This document shows positions 31,300 to 43,400 of a stretch of 64,000 nt of DNA, in pieces. The stretch comes from Cordilura impudica. Its lineage: Eukaryota > Arthropoda > Insecta > Diptera > Scathophagidae. The stretch covers positions 132,117,937-132,181,936 of the forward strand of contig OY821520.1 in NCBI GenBank assembly GCA_963682025.1, given 5' to 3'. Below the pieces are notes generated by a model. It was not told where the DNA came from. It worked only from the letters and a program-made list of their open reading frames with translations, and ran no database searches. The position numbers and the translations under genes are program-made. Each line of letters begins with the position of its first letter. Within the stretch, counting starts at the first letter, position 1.

Positions 31300-33515
31300 A
31301 TTTCAATTCAATTCAATTTATTTTATTTACGTAACATGCATATGTACTTACAGAGTAATAATATAAATTTAAAGAGTTTAGGCGAAAATTAGCTTCTTCT
31401 ATTAAGAGAAATAATTTCAAAAGATATTATAATCTATAATATTAATACGTGAAGATAAATTTTTAGTTCCATTTTTGAGCAATATGCGGTCACGGAGGAG
31501 TGTGAAAGTTGGCACAGTTATAGCTCGTATGGAGGAGAAGCTGAGAATGACAAAATATATGTTTATTCTGTCTTAGAAATATATTAAATTAAATGAAATA
31601 AAATAGTTTTAATAATTCGTTACGAATGATTTATATTATATATCAGACGATCTGTGTGGAATTGAGAATCGCTAAAATTGATCAACATACTTTTAGGCTC
31701 ATTTAAATATTCATTGATTTTTTATATATATGTATATAGATTAAAAAGCATTAGAAGACAAAAATTTAATGCAAAATATTTTCTAGAATATGCACCCGAA
31801 TTTCGAGTGCTGGGCTATACTAGTATTATATATTACAATAATTTTATATGTTTAGGCAAAAATTAACATAGAACGTATTTAAATAAAAAAAAAGTTTTTT
31901 TATTAAGACAAAACTTAAAACTACGTTCTAACTGATTATATATTAATATGTAAATATTCAGAAAATTGCCATCTGATATCATAATTTTGAGTGAGCTTCA
32001 AAATTCTATCATTTACCGTTTCGATACAGCTTATGGAAAGCAATCATTGAGTAGGATTATGCCACGGATGATTTTATGTCATCTTGAATAGTTAATTTCG
32101 ATTTATTTAAATTTTTTTGACATGACAGCAGGTTTCGACATCATTCCGTACAGGGGCAGCATAATACAGTATGGACATAAAAATAGCTTTGAATATTATA
32201 AATTTATTACCTGGACTTAGTGTTGACTTTCTATTTATGAAAGTGTACATAAGTCCTGTAACATTATTTATTTTGTTTATGAAGTAAGAGGTATGTTTGC
32301 TAAAGTTAATTTTTGAATCCAATATTACTCCAAGATACTTAACTTCACACTCCCATTTAATAGTTGAGTTGTTATTGATGCTCAAATCTCTTTGTGGTAT
32401 ATAGCAAGGATTTCTTGTACGCATGAAGTACCTATATATTCCTTGAGATTTTTTTCTTTGTAGATTTATAAGAATTTTCCATTGCATAAAATATTCTTCT
32501 AAATTTATTAAAGCGTTTGGTAGACTTCTTTCAACTTATAACATAGTATAACCACGTCATCAGCTTATACAGATGAAGTGCAGTTAAGCAAGATGGTGAA
32601 ATCGGATGTAAATATATTATACAATATTGGAGATAAGCCAGATCCTTGGGGGCATCCCGTTGGAATACTATATAAACTTTGAATGATCGGCTTATTAAAT
32701 AGCTTGTTTTTATGATTTCCGGTGAAAAATTTAAATTAATCATTTTGTGGACCAGACCATCGTGCCATACAGGGTCAAAAATATACTTGATATCTAGCAA
32801 CACCATACCCGTGGACTTCATTAAATTGAAGTTATGCTTGATTTTATATTTAAATCTGAACAAAGGAGAGATGTGTCATTATCAGACCTGAACACCTGAT
32901 TTTCGTCACAAAATTTCGGAATTTTTTCCTTGGTGACTTTCTCTAGGACTTTGCTTAAAGAAGTTAACAAACTGATAGGTCTATACGATAATGGACACGA
33001 TGCGACTTTGTTCGTAATCACTTTTGCCTCTATCCAATACAATATTTAAGGCAGTAATTTATAATATTTGCCAACTTTTGTAACCCTTTTTTAGGAAGTG
33101 CTTTTAATACTTTATTACTTATACGATCAATACCAGGGGCTTTTTTATCTTAAAGGTTTTGATTAAGTTTTTTATTTTTTCAGTTGAAACATACACACAG
33201 AAAACAGATTTGTTGTGGCTACCAAATTTATTCCCAACCGAATTGCGATGAAGATAATAACCGAATTTTGAGTTGATTAGAATTACAATTCTATTGTATT
33301 AACAGTAAATATTTTGTCACAATAGAAAATGGTTAGTTGCTATAAAATGTCTGTTGATACAATCGAAAATGGAGTTGTTAAACTTTAGAACAATTCGGTT
33401 GGCGATTTTTTTCTGTCTGTGTAGTAATCATTGTTAATGGCGAATTTTACGTGTTGGAAAGAACCTATAGCATTGCAAACAGTATTTATTGCGGCAGAAT
33501 CACTTAGGCTAGCTG
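31300..33515 (-). pseudogene. Jockey-type LINE, heavily decayed
   Basis: Reading leftwards from about 33515: FAINNDYY, then (across a MITE) VSTEKIKNLIK, KKAPGIDRISNKVLKALPKK, LSYRPISLLTSLSKVLEKV, and a damaged RT core. Then KYLGVILDSKINFSKHT and YYAAPVRNDV lead to a C-terminal part near 31400-31560 (RAITVPTFTLLRDRILLKNG). The 3' end is marked by a short TTGAA-type repeat (its complement TTCAATTCAATTCAATTTA at 31301-31320). There are many frame breaks. Transib is inserted next to its 5' side. Confidence 0.75.
33194..33421. mobile_element. 228-bp MITE with TA duplication
   Basis: Ends are CACACAGAAAACAG and CTGTCTGTG. A further inner pair is CCAACCGAATTG and CAATTCGGTTGG. TA flanks both sides (33192-33193 and 33422-33423). 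Taking the element and one TA out joins the LINE frame as NNDYY to VSTEKIKN without a shift, which confirms the boundaries. The TA target suggests a Tc1/mariner-driven MITE. Confidence 0.8.
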
Positions 33516-34181
33516 ACAGCGCACAGTGGACCATTTGACGAGAAGGCGGTCAAAAATCTATAACTTTTGATTGGATTGGAACTTTGATATGCTGTTTTTT
33601 CAGTTTGGTAGGTGAGACTTTAGCCTTTAAGTTTTACTATAAAAAAAGTTACGGGGGGTTTAAAATACACTTTCATTTGTAGTTGAATTTTAGTACAAAC
33701 GTGAAGTGTTAGAATGTAAAAAACGGTTTTTTTTAAATATAATGTTTTATTTTTTCAGTTAATTTTACAACTAATACTTTCTAACAATTTTTTAAGTTAA
33801 TTTTTTTCAGAAAATGCCAAACTTTGGCCCCCGTAAACTTTTTAGTCCTAATGTGCACAAGGGCCAAAGGTTGTTTTTTTTTTTTTGAAAGATCCCGAGT
33901 TAAAATATAATTTATTAAGCAGCGAACGTAAAAATTACCTTATATTGGTTCAAGATAGAGAAGTCTCAATGAAAAACTCGTATGTTTTTGCTTTAGTTAA
34001 ATTTTTTTTATTGTCTTTTTAAATATTTCTATATCAATTTTTATGGTAAATTTATGAAATATAACAATTTTTATTGTAAATTTACAATATATATAAATTT
34101 TTAAATCAAGAAAATTTTTTTAACTATATAAAAAAAAAGTGTAACTTAACCATTGTTAGTGTAATGAAAAAGTACTTTAAA

Positions 34182-36169
34182 TCAACCAATTTTAGTAAAG
34201 ATTTCTTCTAAATAGCCTTGATTTTCATCTTCTAGAAGTTGTTTAGCTTCTTCGTCTAATTCAATAGAGGTAGTTTTCCATTTTTGACGAATGTTGGACA
34301 TATATAGATCTGAAATGCACAACAAAAGAGTGATAAGGTCCTCATTAGTACAACATCTGGACATTTTCTTTGTGTTGTGCTCGCGAAAGAATCTGTAGTC
34401 TTTGTTCTTTTTTCGTGCGCTTCTTCAGATAGATCTCCTATTGGTAGCATATTGTTTTGAATTATTTGTTCCCCATGGTACAAAATTTTATGAACTGTGG
34501 ATGGCATATATCTGCAAGAGTATGTTTCGTATTCTCCAAATTTTTTTGCATATATCTTTCTTCTGCATGCTAGAATTTGTAATATGATTTCGAGTCGTCT
34601 TATTAATTCATGATCTACACCTGTGATAGATGCTGCAGTTTCCGGATCGGAACAAAATCTCCTTGCAGTATTTCCATCATTTGTGTTTCCTTTACCTTGT
34701 TTTGGTTGGTCGATTACGAGACCTAGCTGTAGATATTTTTGTTGAATTTGTTTTTTTTTGCTTTCTTTTTTCTTCATTTCCTTTGATTTCTTCACTGTTT
34801 CGCCTAACGGGCCAAAATCCAAATCGTAACCCAATTTAAGAATATGCTCCATGAAACATATTCTAGCATGAAGAGGGGACATTCCAAATTCGTAGGCTTC
34901 CTTAAAACTATCGTCTTCTGGCGTGGGTTGGCTTAATTGACTTGATGTCTTTTGGCATATAATGCAGCTTGACATTGACTTTGTTCCAGTTAAAGCTTGT
35001 GCAACTTTTCCATCATTCATTGTGAGATACATTTTAAAATGTACTTCAATGTCTTGGTCATCAAATTTAAATATTACTGGTTGAAGTTCCTTAATTTGAT
35101 CTTTTATTTTTTGAACTTCAGTTATGACATCTTTGGTTTCCTTTTTGAATGCAAATTTTATTGGTCTGCAATACTTTGTTGAAGAAGGAATTTTATTTTT
35201 CCATATATCAATTTCTGTTGCTCTACTAGTTGACGGCTCTAAGACGCTATACCTTTTTGTTAAGCGCAATGGAACGAAAGATTCCATAAATAAATTAGCA
35301 TCTGATGAATTTTCGGCATTAAATTGCTTGTATTGTTTCTGACCAGAGGATCCATCACATCCCCATTTAGAAATTAAAGTAATGCTGCCATTACCAATTT
35401 TTTTTTAAATGATCAGTATCAAGCGTATTTAACAATCGTTCTGCAGTATGTTGAAGGAGATCTTGCAATTTTATTTCTGCTGATGTTGAAGTGACACTAA
35501 TAGCAGATTGTGATTTTTTGGCAGAAACTAAATCTCGATACTCTGGAAAAATCCCACAATTCTTTTCATCGGTTGGCTTCCGCAATTCCTTATATTGATT
35601 TTTGGTCAATTTCAAATCCAAAGATAGGGCGAACGCTTCTTTCGGCGTAAATTTCTTATCTCCAATTGGTGTAGGATTGCTTTTCAAAATCCTCTTTGTG
35701 CGTCTTGGGCTCGCTTCTACTATTTTTTCAATTATTTCAATTTTATTTTCTTTAATTTGGGTTGGTTGAATTTGGTGCAACAATGAATCCTTAATAATTC
35801 TTTGAGAAATTTCTTCATTGATATTCTCCAGCTTGCGCCTTCGATACCTTTCACTACATCCGTCAATTGGTTTTGCTGGTCGACCCTTTTTCCACTTTCG
35901 TTGGCAGTTGTTGATGCACTCTCAAAAATAAGTTCCTTTATTAACCAGTCTTGGTAACGTTTGTACATCTTTGCCTTGCTATGAGAGCATTCAATGTACC
36001 GTCTTTTCAAATTCGATGCAAAATTAGCAATTTTTCCTTTGTGCATTTCAATGTCTTCTAGGTTACAATTCTTAAAGAAGTCGTTGCTCACTCTATGCAA
36101 AATCACATCGTGTACATCATTTCGTTGAAAATAAATATCTGCCAGATCTCTGTAACCGTACTTAGCCAT
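34182..36169 (-). pseudogene. Transib transposase (RAG1-related), three frameshifts
   Basis: The gene starts at MAKYGYRDLADIYFQRND (36169) and ends at a TGA at 34182, about 660 codons, near the normal family length. Blocks in order: YKRYQDWLIKELIFES, KKFTPKEAFALSLDLKLT and ISKWGCDGSSGQKQYKQ, where D is the likely first catalytic Asp. Then come FVPLRL, VHFKMYLTMNDGKVAQAL, GKGNTNDGNTARRF, YMPSTVHKILYHGEQII, LPIGDLSEEAHEK and REHNTKKMSRCCTNEDL. Shifts lie near 35770, at an eight-A run near 35400 (LKK to IGNGSITL), and near 34390. No large deletion is seen, so this copy probably died recently. The family call is from GNTNDGNTARRF, the SEEA block and the RSS-like ends together. Confidence 0.85.
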
Positions 36170-36594
36170 TGCACAAATTGTAATGAATAATAATTGTGGA
36201 AACATTATTATAAATACTCCTTCTTGCAATTATGTAAAATAAAAATTTTTATCTTTTATTAACAAAGTGGTAAAAGCATAAAAACCCACACCCTAACCCC
36301 TTTTAAAAGGTGAAGCATACCTGCTCATATCTTAAAGGGCTATGTCGCAATAGTTTTTTTTTTACCATTTACCTGTTATTTAAATTGTTTCCCATTTTGT
36401 CAGGTATTTAAACTATATAACTCTAATTCAGACTAATAATGTTTTTGAAAGATACCTATGTAAATATACTAGTAACAATTAAGCGCATTATATCTCAACC
36501 CTTTTTTATAAGTATATAACAACTCCTGACAACTCTACCGACACGCAAAAAAATACACCGCTGTGCACCGGTACGACCAACTTTTGTATTCATA

Positions 36595-36745
36595 ACACTC
36601 AGACGGACGGACGGACATCGTTTAATCGACGCAGAAAGTGTTTTTGAGTCGATCCGTATAATAAAAGATGGATAAAGGTCCAATATTTTTGGCAGTTACA
36701 AACATCACCTGAAACTTAATATATCCTAACCACATAGTGGACAAC
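36595..36745 (+). repeat. Dispersed repeat DR fragment inside Transib
   Basis: It carries CAGACGGACGGACGGACATC, AATCGACGCAGAAAGTG, GATCCGTATAATAAAAGATG and ACCACATAGTGG, matching the last 150 bp of DR. It lies between the transposase start and the right Transib end, so it was either captured or inserted there. Confidence 0.65.
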
Positions 36746-37299
36746 TTTTGTATTCATAAATTTTGCAGAAAATATCTAACCTTGGGTCAAAAAAATTGTT
36801 CTGGTGCACACGGGCGGAAACTGGCGGGTGTATAGTTGCATGTAATAGTATAGGGCAGGGTTTGGACTATAGAATGGTGTAAGATTTTTTCTGACTGCTT
36901 TTGACTGGCAGGGGTTATGCTCTATTAGGTAGGACATTTTCGTAAAATTTTGACCTTTTTTAAAAAAATTTTTTTTTTAAATTTCAGAATGACTCAGTGA
37001 TTTTACATTTTCAACATTAATAGTATGGAAGCCACAAAATGATACACAATTTCTTTCAATTCAAAATCTTTTAAATCAAAAAAGTTACAGTCATTCAAAA
37101 ATAAAAATTTACAAAGAAATTTTAAATTTTAGAGTCGCAATTTTTTGGCTCCCCAGGTTTACTAGTATTTACTTTCAAATGAATAACATAACTTTAAAAT
37201 TGATAACAAAAAAAAAATATATTTTTGGCCGCCTTCTCAAAATATGGTCCATTGTGCACCGCCAGCCATAATTTTGATCTTACTTCTCTTGATATGTTC

Positions 37300-38010
37300 C
37301 GTAGAGCATTGATCAAAAATATTTTTTAGAATCTCTGTGACGTTTGCATAAACAACTGGTCTATTTTCCATTTTACTTGATTCAATTTCAAACACATAAA
37401 TGCCTTTTTGTAAATATGGCTCATTTTGTTCGATCTGTAGTGCATATCATCGACGTAATTTGCTGGTGCTGAGCGCCTTCCAGCACAAGTACGAATGAAA
37501 TTAGTTATTTTTCTCATATGGGTATTTGAAGCACAAGTAGTTGTCTGAAAATTATCTAAAATATCAGGTGTAAAATTAACTTTTTCTTCAATTTTCTTAT
37601 CTAATGATACTCTAGCTTTCTGACCCAATTTTTCAAATATAATTTAATTTTTCTGTTACCTCTCTTTAATTTTTGTTTTTAGTTGAGAATAGATTAATTG
37701 ATTTTGCTGTTTTTCAGGTAATTTTTCTACAATATTTGAAATATTTTCACTGGCCTGAGATAATGACGGCTTACTATCGCAAGAATGTCGAACACCCTTA
37801 CCTATTTCCTGAAAACACGTCTTACAAAGTTTAATAGAATCTTTTGAGTTCTTCCCATTTTCCACTTTTTTTTTTTTTTGAAATTTAAATGTTGATATTT
37901 CTGAAACAGGATAAGCTATGATTTCAGGGGATACGGTTTCTGGAAGGGGGATGGCCCACAAAAAGATGGCATAGTCATTTTTTGTCGTCATCTTTTTCAA
38001 ACTGAACTTT
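37300..38010 (-). pseudogene. Unrecognised protein fragment with Cys/His motif
   Basis: Two overlapping frames (38000-37656 and 37628-37326) appear to be one gene with a shift near 37640. The first reads LKKMTTKNDYAIFLWAIPLP, then CKTCFQEIGKGVRHSCDSKP, a C-x2-C...H-x-C pattern that may bind zinc. The second reads GQKARVSLDKKIEEKV then RKITNFIRTCAGRRSAPAN. I do not recognise the family. The layout resembles N-terminal parts of uncharacterised transposon proteins. It stops at about 37300, close to the right end of Transib, which may have cut it. Confidence 0.45.
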
Positions 38011-38019
38011 GCTTCTGGC

Positions 38020-39995
38020 CGGGTGTGGGTAGAAGACTTACCAACATTGAAGAGGTGTAAACTAGTTCTAATTGTTTCAATATTTTAGGTCTTTCGATCT
38101 TTTAGTTCATTTTTTCCATTTCGTTTATTTTTTCATATAATATATGCTTAAATTTTCATTGTTTGCCTTTCACAGCTGTTTTTATTGTTACCAGACATAT
38201 TTTACGGTATGTTATTATAAAAATGCCTGACTAAATGACACAGGAAATATTTCATGTTGTACCTTTCTAAGGCTTTTTATTTGGTACTAATATCTTTTCA
38301 TCTTTTTCTTAAATTTTATTACACTACAACTGTGTTTATGGCTTAAAGAGCTATTGAACTAGAAGAGGAAACTAGTTCAGTAAACTGTTCTGAACCAAAA
38401 AGGAACACTCACTCTATGGATCTGGAAAGCACAACCCTACCCTTTATGCTGTAAATAAATAACTATTTAATCGAAAAAGCTTCTTGTTTATTATATGGTA
38501 TAAATCTATACTTTTTTATGAGTGTAAAAGTTGAACTTTTTCCGAATGACTAGAAAATTTTACTGATCATTGTCTGGGGGTGAGATGTTTCATGTCAGGT
38601 TGAATGTACTTGGTCAGTGTAGTAAAACCTCCAAAGGGTTTCACCAAACTTTTTTTTATTTTTTTTCCTTATTTTGACGTTCATTTGCTTAGTTTATCAG
38701 CTGTAACTCAAGAACAAGCATTTTTTAACCAGATTGTAGCTAAGTCCTATATAAATAATATTTTTTATATATAAATGTAAAAATAGAAAAATAAATATTT
38801 TATTTAATTTTAAAACTATCACTCATACGTGTACAAGTCGTCTACTCTACTAATAAAAAATAATCAATCATACGCCCTGAAGATGTTTTTAAAAAATTTA
38901 TTAAAAATGGAATAAAATTAATTTTTTTCGCGGCTTCATTCGATAAAACTAATCCTAAATGATTTACTGAAGCTATTTCGTGAAGAAATGAGAAGGCATT
39001 AATAGTTATTGAGTATAGCTGAAAAATTAAGCAAACATACATCATAAATATTTCACAAGCAGAAATGGGGGGTTGGTTTTCCAAAAATTGTGGAACCAAA
39101 TAGCAAGCTACGGCTACCGAAAAATAGAAAAATAAAACAAACAAAAATTAGGGGTTTTTATACAAAATTCAAAGTAATATCAAGATTACTTTCCTTTATT
39201 TTTTCTCCAAAGATGGCGGTGAATTTATATCAATTTACTACAAAAAAACTTTCAATTTAACACAAACACGATCTTTATGGTTAAAGAGTTAGACAACGAT
39301 ACAAAAAACGCGGTTAAAAAGTTATATTGGGCAACAAAATGATAGGAAAATGTCAGACAAAAAAGAGACTTAAATAACTATAGCGCACTCTGTATGTCAA
39401 CGTCTATTCCATGATGACATCAGTTAGGTACAATGGGGCCTCTCAAACGCTCACGTAAACACATCAAGACAAGAAGAAAAATATATAAATGGCTTTACTA
39501 TGCCGACTTGGAATTTCCCATCCCCCCCACCAGAATGACTGTTGTAAAATGTATATTAGTATTTGAAAAATATTTTTGTTAGTAGACCAAAGGTGCTGCT
39601 TTCACAGCTGCATTGTATTCCAAATTTAAACTGAACCGTTCCTTATTTGTTTTTGCTGGAGACCTTTTATGTAAATTAAGTTGTTTTCATAACACAACAA
39701 TGACGTTATTAGTTTATTTTTCTTTGGCCTGTCAAATATTCTTTGTATTGGTAGAAATTTTTGTTAAATTTATTTTGTATTTTTAGTAAAATATGTTAAA
39801 CTAAAGAAAATATGTAAAAATAAAATATTGGTTTTCTCATATAATTGCTTTAAAGAAGATATAAGAAAGTATATTTCAATAGAATTTCTATCGAATGTTA
39901 ATAATAAATTTATATACAGTGGTCCCGTAAAGTGAATGCTCGCTCCCAGCTCATATTTGATATACATTTTTTCATTATATTCATTCCAAAATATA
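38020..39995. other. Intergenic stretch without recognised genes
   Basis: AT-rich DNA. The longest frame (38842-39144, minus) is hydrophobic with several leucine/isoleucine-rich stretches but matches nothing I can name. I do not call it a gene. No repeat family described elsewhere in the window is evident. Confidence 0.45.
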
Positions 39996-40002
39996 AACTC
40001 TA

Positions 40003-40325
40003 AAGGTAGAAACACAACTGGTACGAACGACGAATTTCGCACAGCTCGACGAATTTGTCGGCAACAATTTGTTGCGTTACGTCATTTGAAATTATTTGTA
40101 ATTTATATAAATAAATATTAGAAATATATGAATAAAATAATTTTTAACTTTGTAGAAGTTATTGCAATTGTAAACATCATGTTCACGATGGTAAAAGCCT
40201 TTATTTTCGGCAGCGTTCAATTTTTTAATTCTGAAAAAATTAAAAAAATTTTCATTAATGAATTAGTTTCATGTCATTTTTGTTTACATGTTGTAGCCGA
40301 TTGTGTGACCATATTTAAAATAAAA
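40003..40325. mobile_element. Element E copy 2, left part
   Basis: The end reads GGTAGAAACACAACTGGTAC and continues with ACGAATTTCGCACAGCTCGA, as in copy 1. The inner part (CATGTTCACGATGGTAAAAG near 40178, and the segment ending GTGTGACCATATTTAAAAT) matches 30608-30755 of copy 1. The matching right end lies at 49570-49918. About 9 kb of other elements separates the two halves. Confidence 0.7.
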
Positions 40326-40369
40326 TCAATGTGAGTCCGATCACAGGGCAGATGCGTAAACATCTCCTC

Positions 40370-40485
40370 CTTTTCCAATTTTATTTCAGAAAGTATCAAA
40401 GGTATTCAGAAAGTATTAAATATATTTCAGAAAACATCAAATGTACTTCAGAAAATATCAAATGTATTTCAGAAAATATGAGTTT
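40370..40485 (+). repeat. 21-bp minisatellite, left arm, first part
   Basis: Units of the form TTTCAGAAAATATCAAATGTA follow each other with minor changes. The array is interrupted at about 40485 by a LINE and resumes at 44622 in the same orientation. Arrays of the same unit in the opposite orientation lie at 48640-49270 and 50715-51145. Confidence 0.8.
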
Positions 40486-43400
40486 TTTATGAATACAAGT
40501 AATAATTTTTTAATGGCACTCGCTACCGTCTATACAAATATTTTAAATGGGAATAGTTCAGTAGATAATTTTGAGCGTAGTATTGTGTTTCCAATACATA
40601 ACAAGAGAGATGTTTATGAACTGCATTGGTAAGATCATGATGGGTGCAGTTAATGAAAGAGTAACGGTATGGGCAACAAAATATAATATTGTCAATGGAT
40701 ATAAGTCTGGTTTTCGTAAAAATTACTCCACAATTGATAACATATATAATCTTGCAGCAATTGTGAACATTAAATTTTAAGAAAAGAGAAAAGTTTATGC
40801 ATTTTTTGTAGACTTTAATGCCGCATTCGATCGATTTCCAAGGAAGGTCCTGATTTATAAACTACTTCATATGGGATTATCTACAAAAATTGTAAATTTT
40901 TTTAGAAAATATATATGAAAATACAAAATCTGCAGTACACTGGAACTGATACCAATTCTGGAGTTAAGCAAGGATGTTTAATGTCACCACTTTTATTCTC
41001 ATTATACCTTAACGATCTGCATCACAGTCTAAAAGGTGGTGTTTTTATAAATGATATAAGTTGTGACGGTGATCTGTTTTGCTCTGCACTGTAGCAAAAG
41101 AATTTCTGTTACAAGCATAAACAACACCTTATATGGTAATAAGTTGATGGCATTTTTTTTTTTGGCAAACTGATTTATGGCGTTTTTTTTCTCTTCATTG
41201 TGTTGTATGAAATCATGAACACATTCATATGCAATCATGCTGGTCAAACCACATATTTTCTTGTATTGATCTCACTTGCTCTCATAGTCATATATGAGTG
41301 GGAGTGTTATAAATACTAGAGAATATTATGAATGTATATGAATGTTCTCAATGAATTGGTTGTGATTTTGTTTTTTTTAATAAACAGATTTTTATCTGGA
41401 CATGAATGAATGAAGATGAGAGGGTTTAATGTAGTAAAGTTAAATTTAAATCGAGGAGTCGAAATGTAGATATTGAAATAAAAGGTTGAGGAAAAACCTC
41501 CGAAAATTTAAAATTAAAAAATGTAGTGTTTAAGAATTAAAGAAATAAGAAAAGACTAAAGAAATGTCAAATTAAATTTAAGAAATATTTAAGTGAAATT
41601 AAAAGTAGTGTATAATTTAAGAAATAAAAACAAATAAAAATTAAATAAACTAGATTTTAATGACGTGAATAAATAAAAAATTGTTGTGTTAATTAATAAA
41701 ATTTCTGTTTGTGCTAAAGAAAGCGTTCTGAGCAAAAAAATTTTAAGTTGATTTAAATATAAAAAAAAGAGACACTAATGTTAAGAGAGAAAATAATGTT
41801 TAAAAATAAATAATTGAAAAATGCAATAAACATATAAGACAACACAAGTTAAAACGAAATTAAGGAATTAAATTAAAGTTTACCTCATAAACCGATCAAG
41901 CTTATACAACAAAGTCGCATAAATAGTTCTTTGGTGTTTACTATCTCCATATAAACATTTTATATTGAAATCAGCAACAATATCATTATTAATGCAGCTA
42001 TGGCAAATTTTTTCAATGGCATATTGCGAGACATAACCACGGCGTCTGACGGCAGCAGCTTCATCCTCAACAAGTACAACCACAAGGCGGTAATGTTTAC
42101 TTTATTATTAAAAAAAAAAAAAAAAATTTTTTTTTCTAGAAATATAAACAAAATTTGTCTATATATAAATTTAAACAAAAAAAAAAAAAAATAACAAAAA
42201 TTTTTTTTTCTACATTATTAATTTTTCTAGATAGAAAAATTAAACTAAAAAAAATTTTCTAAATTAAGAATGTTCTAAATTACAAAATTTTGCTAAAATA
42301 AAAATTATTTAAGTTAACTCCCCTGAAAGTTACACAGAAAGTCCTAATTTTAAGAAAATAATATTCAATAAATTGTTGCTAAATACTTAAGAAAATAGAA
42401 ATACCGTTAATTAAAATTGCAAACAAATAAAAATGTATACACTACATTTAATGAACATTAATTACAAAAGTATAAAACATCGTTAGATTAAAATTTTAAT
42501 AAAAGTTTTAAAAATTAAAAATTATTTTTTTAAAGATTTTAAATTTAAACTAATGTTTCTACGTTAATAAAATTTATTAAATATAAACTTTAACTAAAAA
42601 TTTTCTAAATTAAAAACTTTGCTATATATAAAATTAAACTAAAAAAATTTTCCTAAATAAAAATAAAATTGAGCTAAAATTAAAATTATGCTATACTTTA
42701 AAATTTTTCTAAAATTAACATTTACCTAAAATTAAAATTTCTCTAAAATCAAAATCAAAAATTTTATAAAAAAAAATCTAATTTTGCTAAAATTTTAAAA
42801 TTTCCTAAATGTAAAATTTTTCCTAAAATCATATTTTGCTAAAATTTTAACTTTTCCTAAAATTAAATAATTTTCTAAAGTGACATGTAGCAAAAAAGAA
42901 AAAAAATTAAGTTAAAATTAAAACCCTTAAAATGAAGGGTAAATAAAAAAAATTTTTTTTTAACCCAATGTAGAAAACCAAAGCCAAACCAAATCTTATT
43001 ATTTGTGTGGGTTACCTCCAATTGAGATGGAGTCGAGGTAACATGGTAGGGAGGGCAAAAGGGGCAGAACACCTCGTCCCCAATCCCAAGGTAAGTATGG
43101 CCATCCGTCCCATTTAGCGTCCGTTTATTTTGACAGTTGTTTTTTTTTAAATCGCACGTGAACATCTGTAGTGCGGTTTCCCTGGGCCTGAGCAAGACCC
43201 CACCCATCCGGCGAGCTAGGCCCCTTCGCAAGCACGTGCGACCATCAAAGGCTCAGGGAAACAGGAAGCGGAAATTCCACCACCGCCGCACCATTACAAA
43301 GTATACGTATACTAATGTATGCAGATGATATCGTGATTCTATCAGAAGACGTTAAAGTGCTAAAAGAAATGATTAACAACTTAGAACTCTATTGCAAAAT

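Larger units (their letters stand above)
33522..37255 (-). mobile_element. Transib DNA transposon with RSS-like ends (3.73 kb)
   Basis: The left end is CACAGTG, 23 bp, then AAAAATCTA. The right end, read inwards, is CACAATG, 23 bp, then AAAAATATA. Both ends share GGACCAT and GAGAAGGCGG in the spacer. The flanks are CAGCG (33517-33521) and CACCG (37256-37260), a 5-bp duplication with one mismatch, as in Transib. Heptamer, 23-bp spacing and A-rich nonamer-like block mirror the 23-RSS of V(D)J recombination, a known link between Transib and RAG1. The transposase gene inside is nearly complete but frameshifted. A fragment of dispersed repeat DR lies in its right part. Confidence 0.88.

Noticed and set aside
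34182..36169. A host RAG1 homologue
   Set aside because: The gene lies between Transib-type ends with a 5-bp duplication and has frameshifts, so it is the transposon's own transposase.
38842..39144. Hydrophobic 100-aa frame, considered as a chemoreceptor fragment
   Set aside because: No family-specific motif, no extension with splice sites, and composition expected of T-rich DNA.
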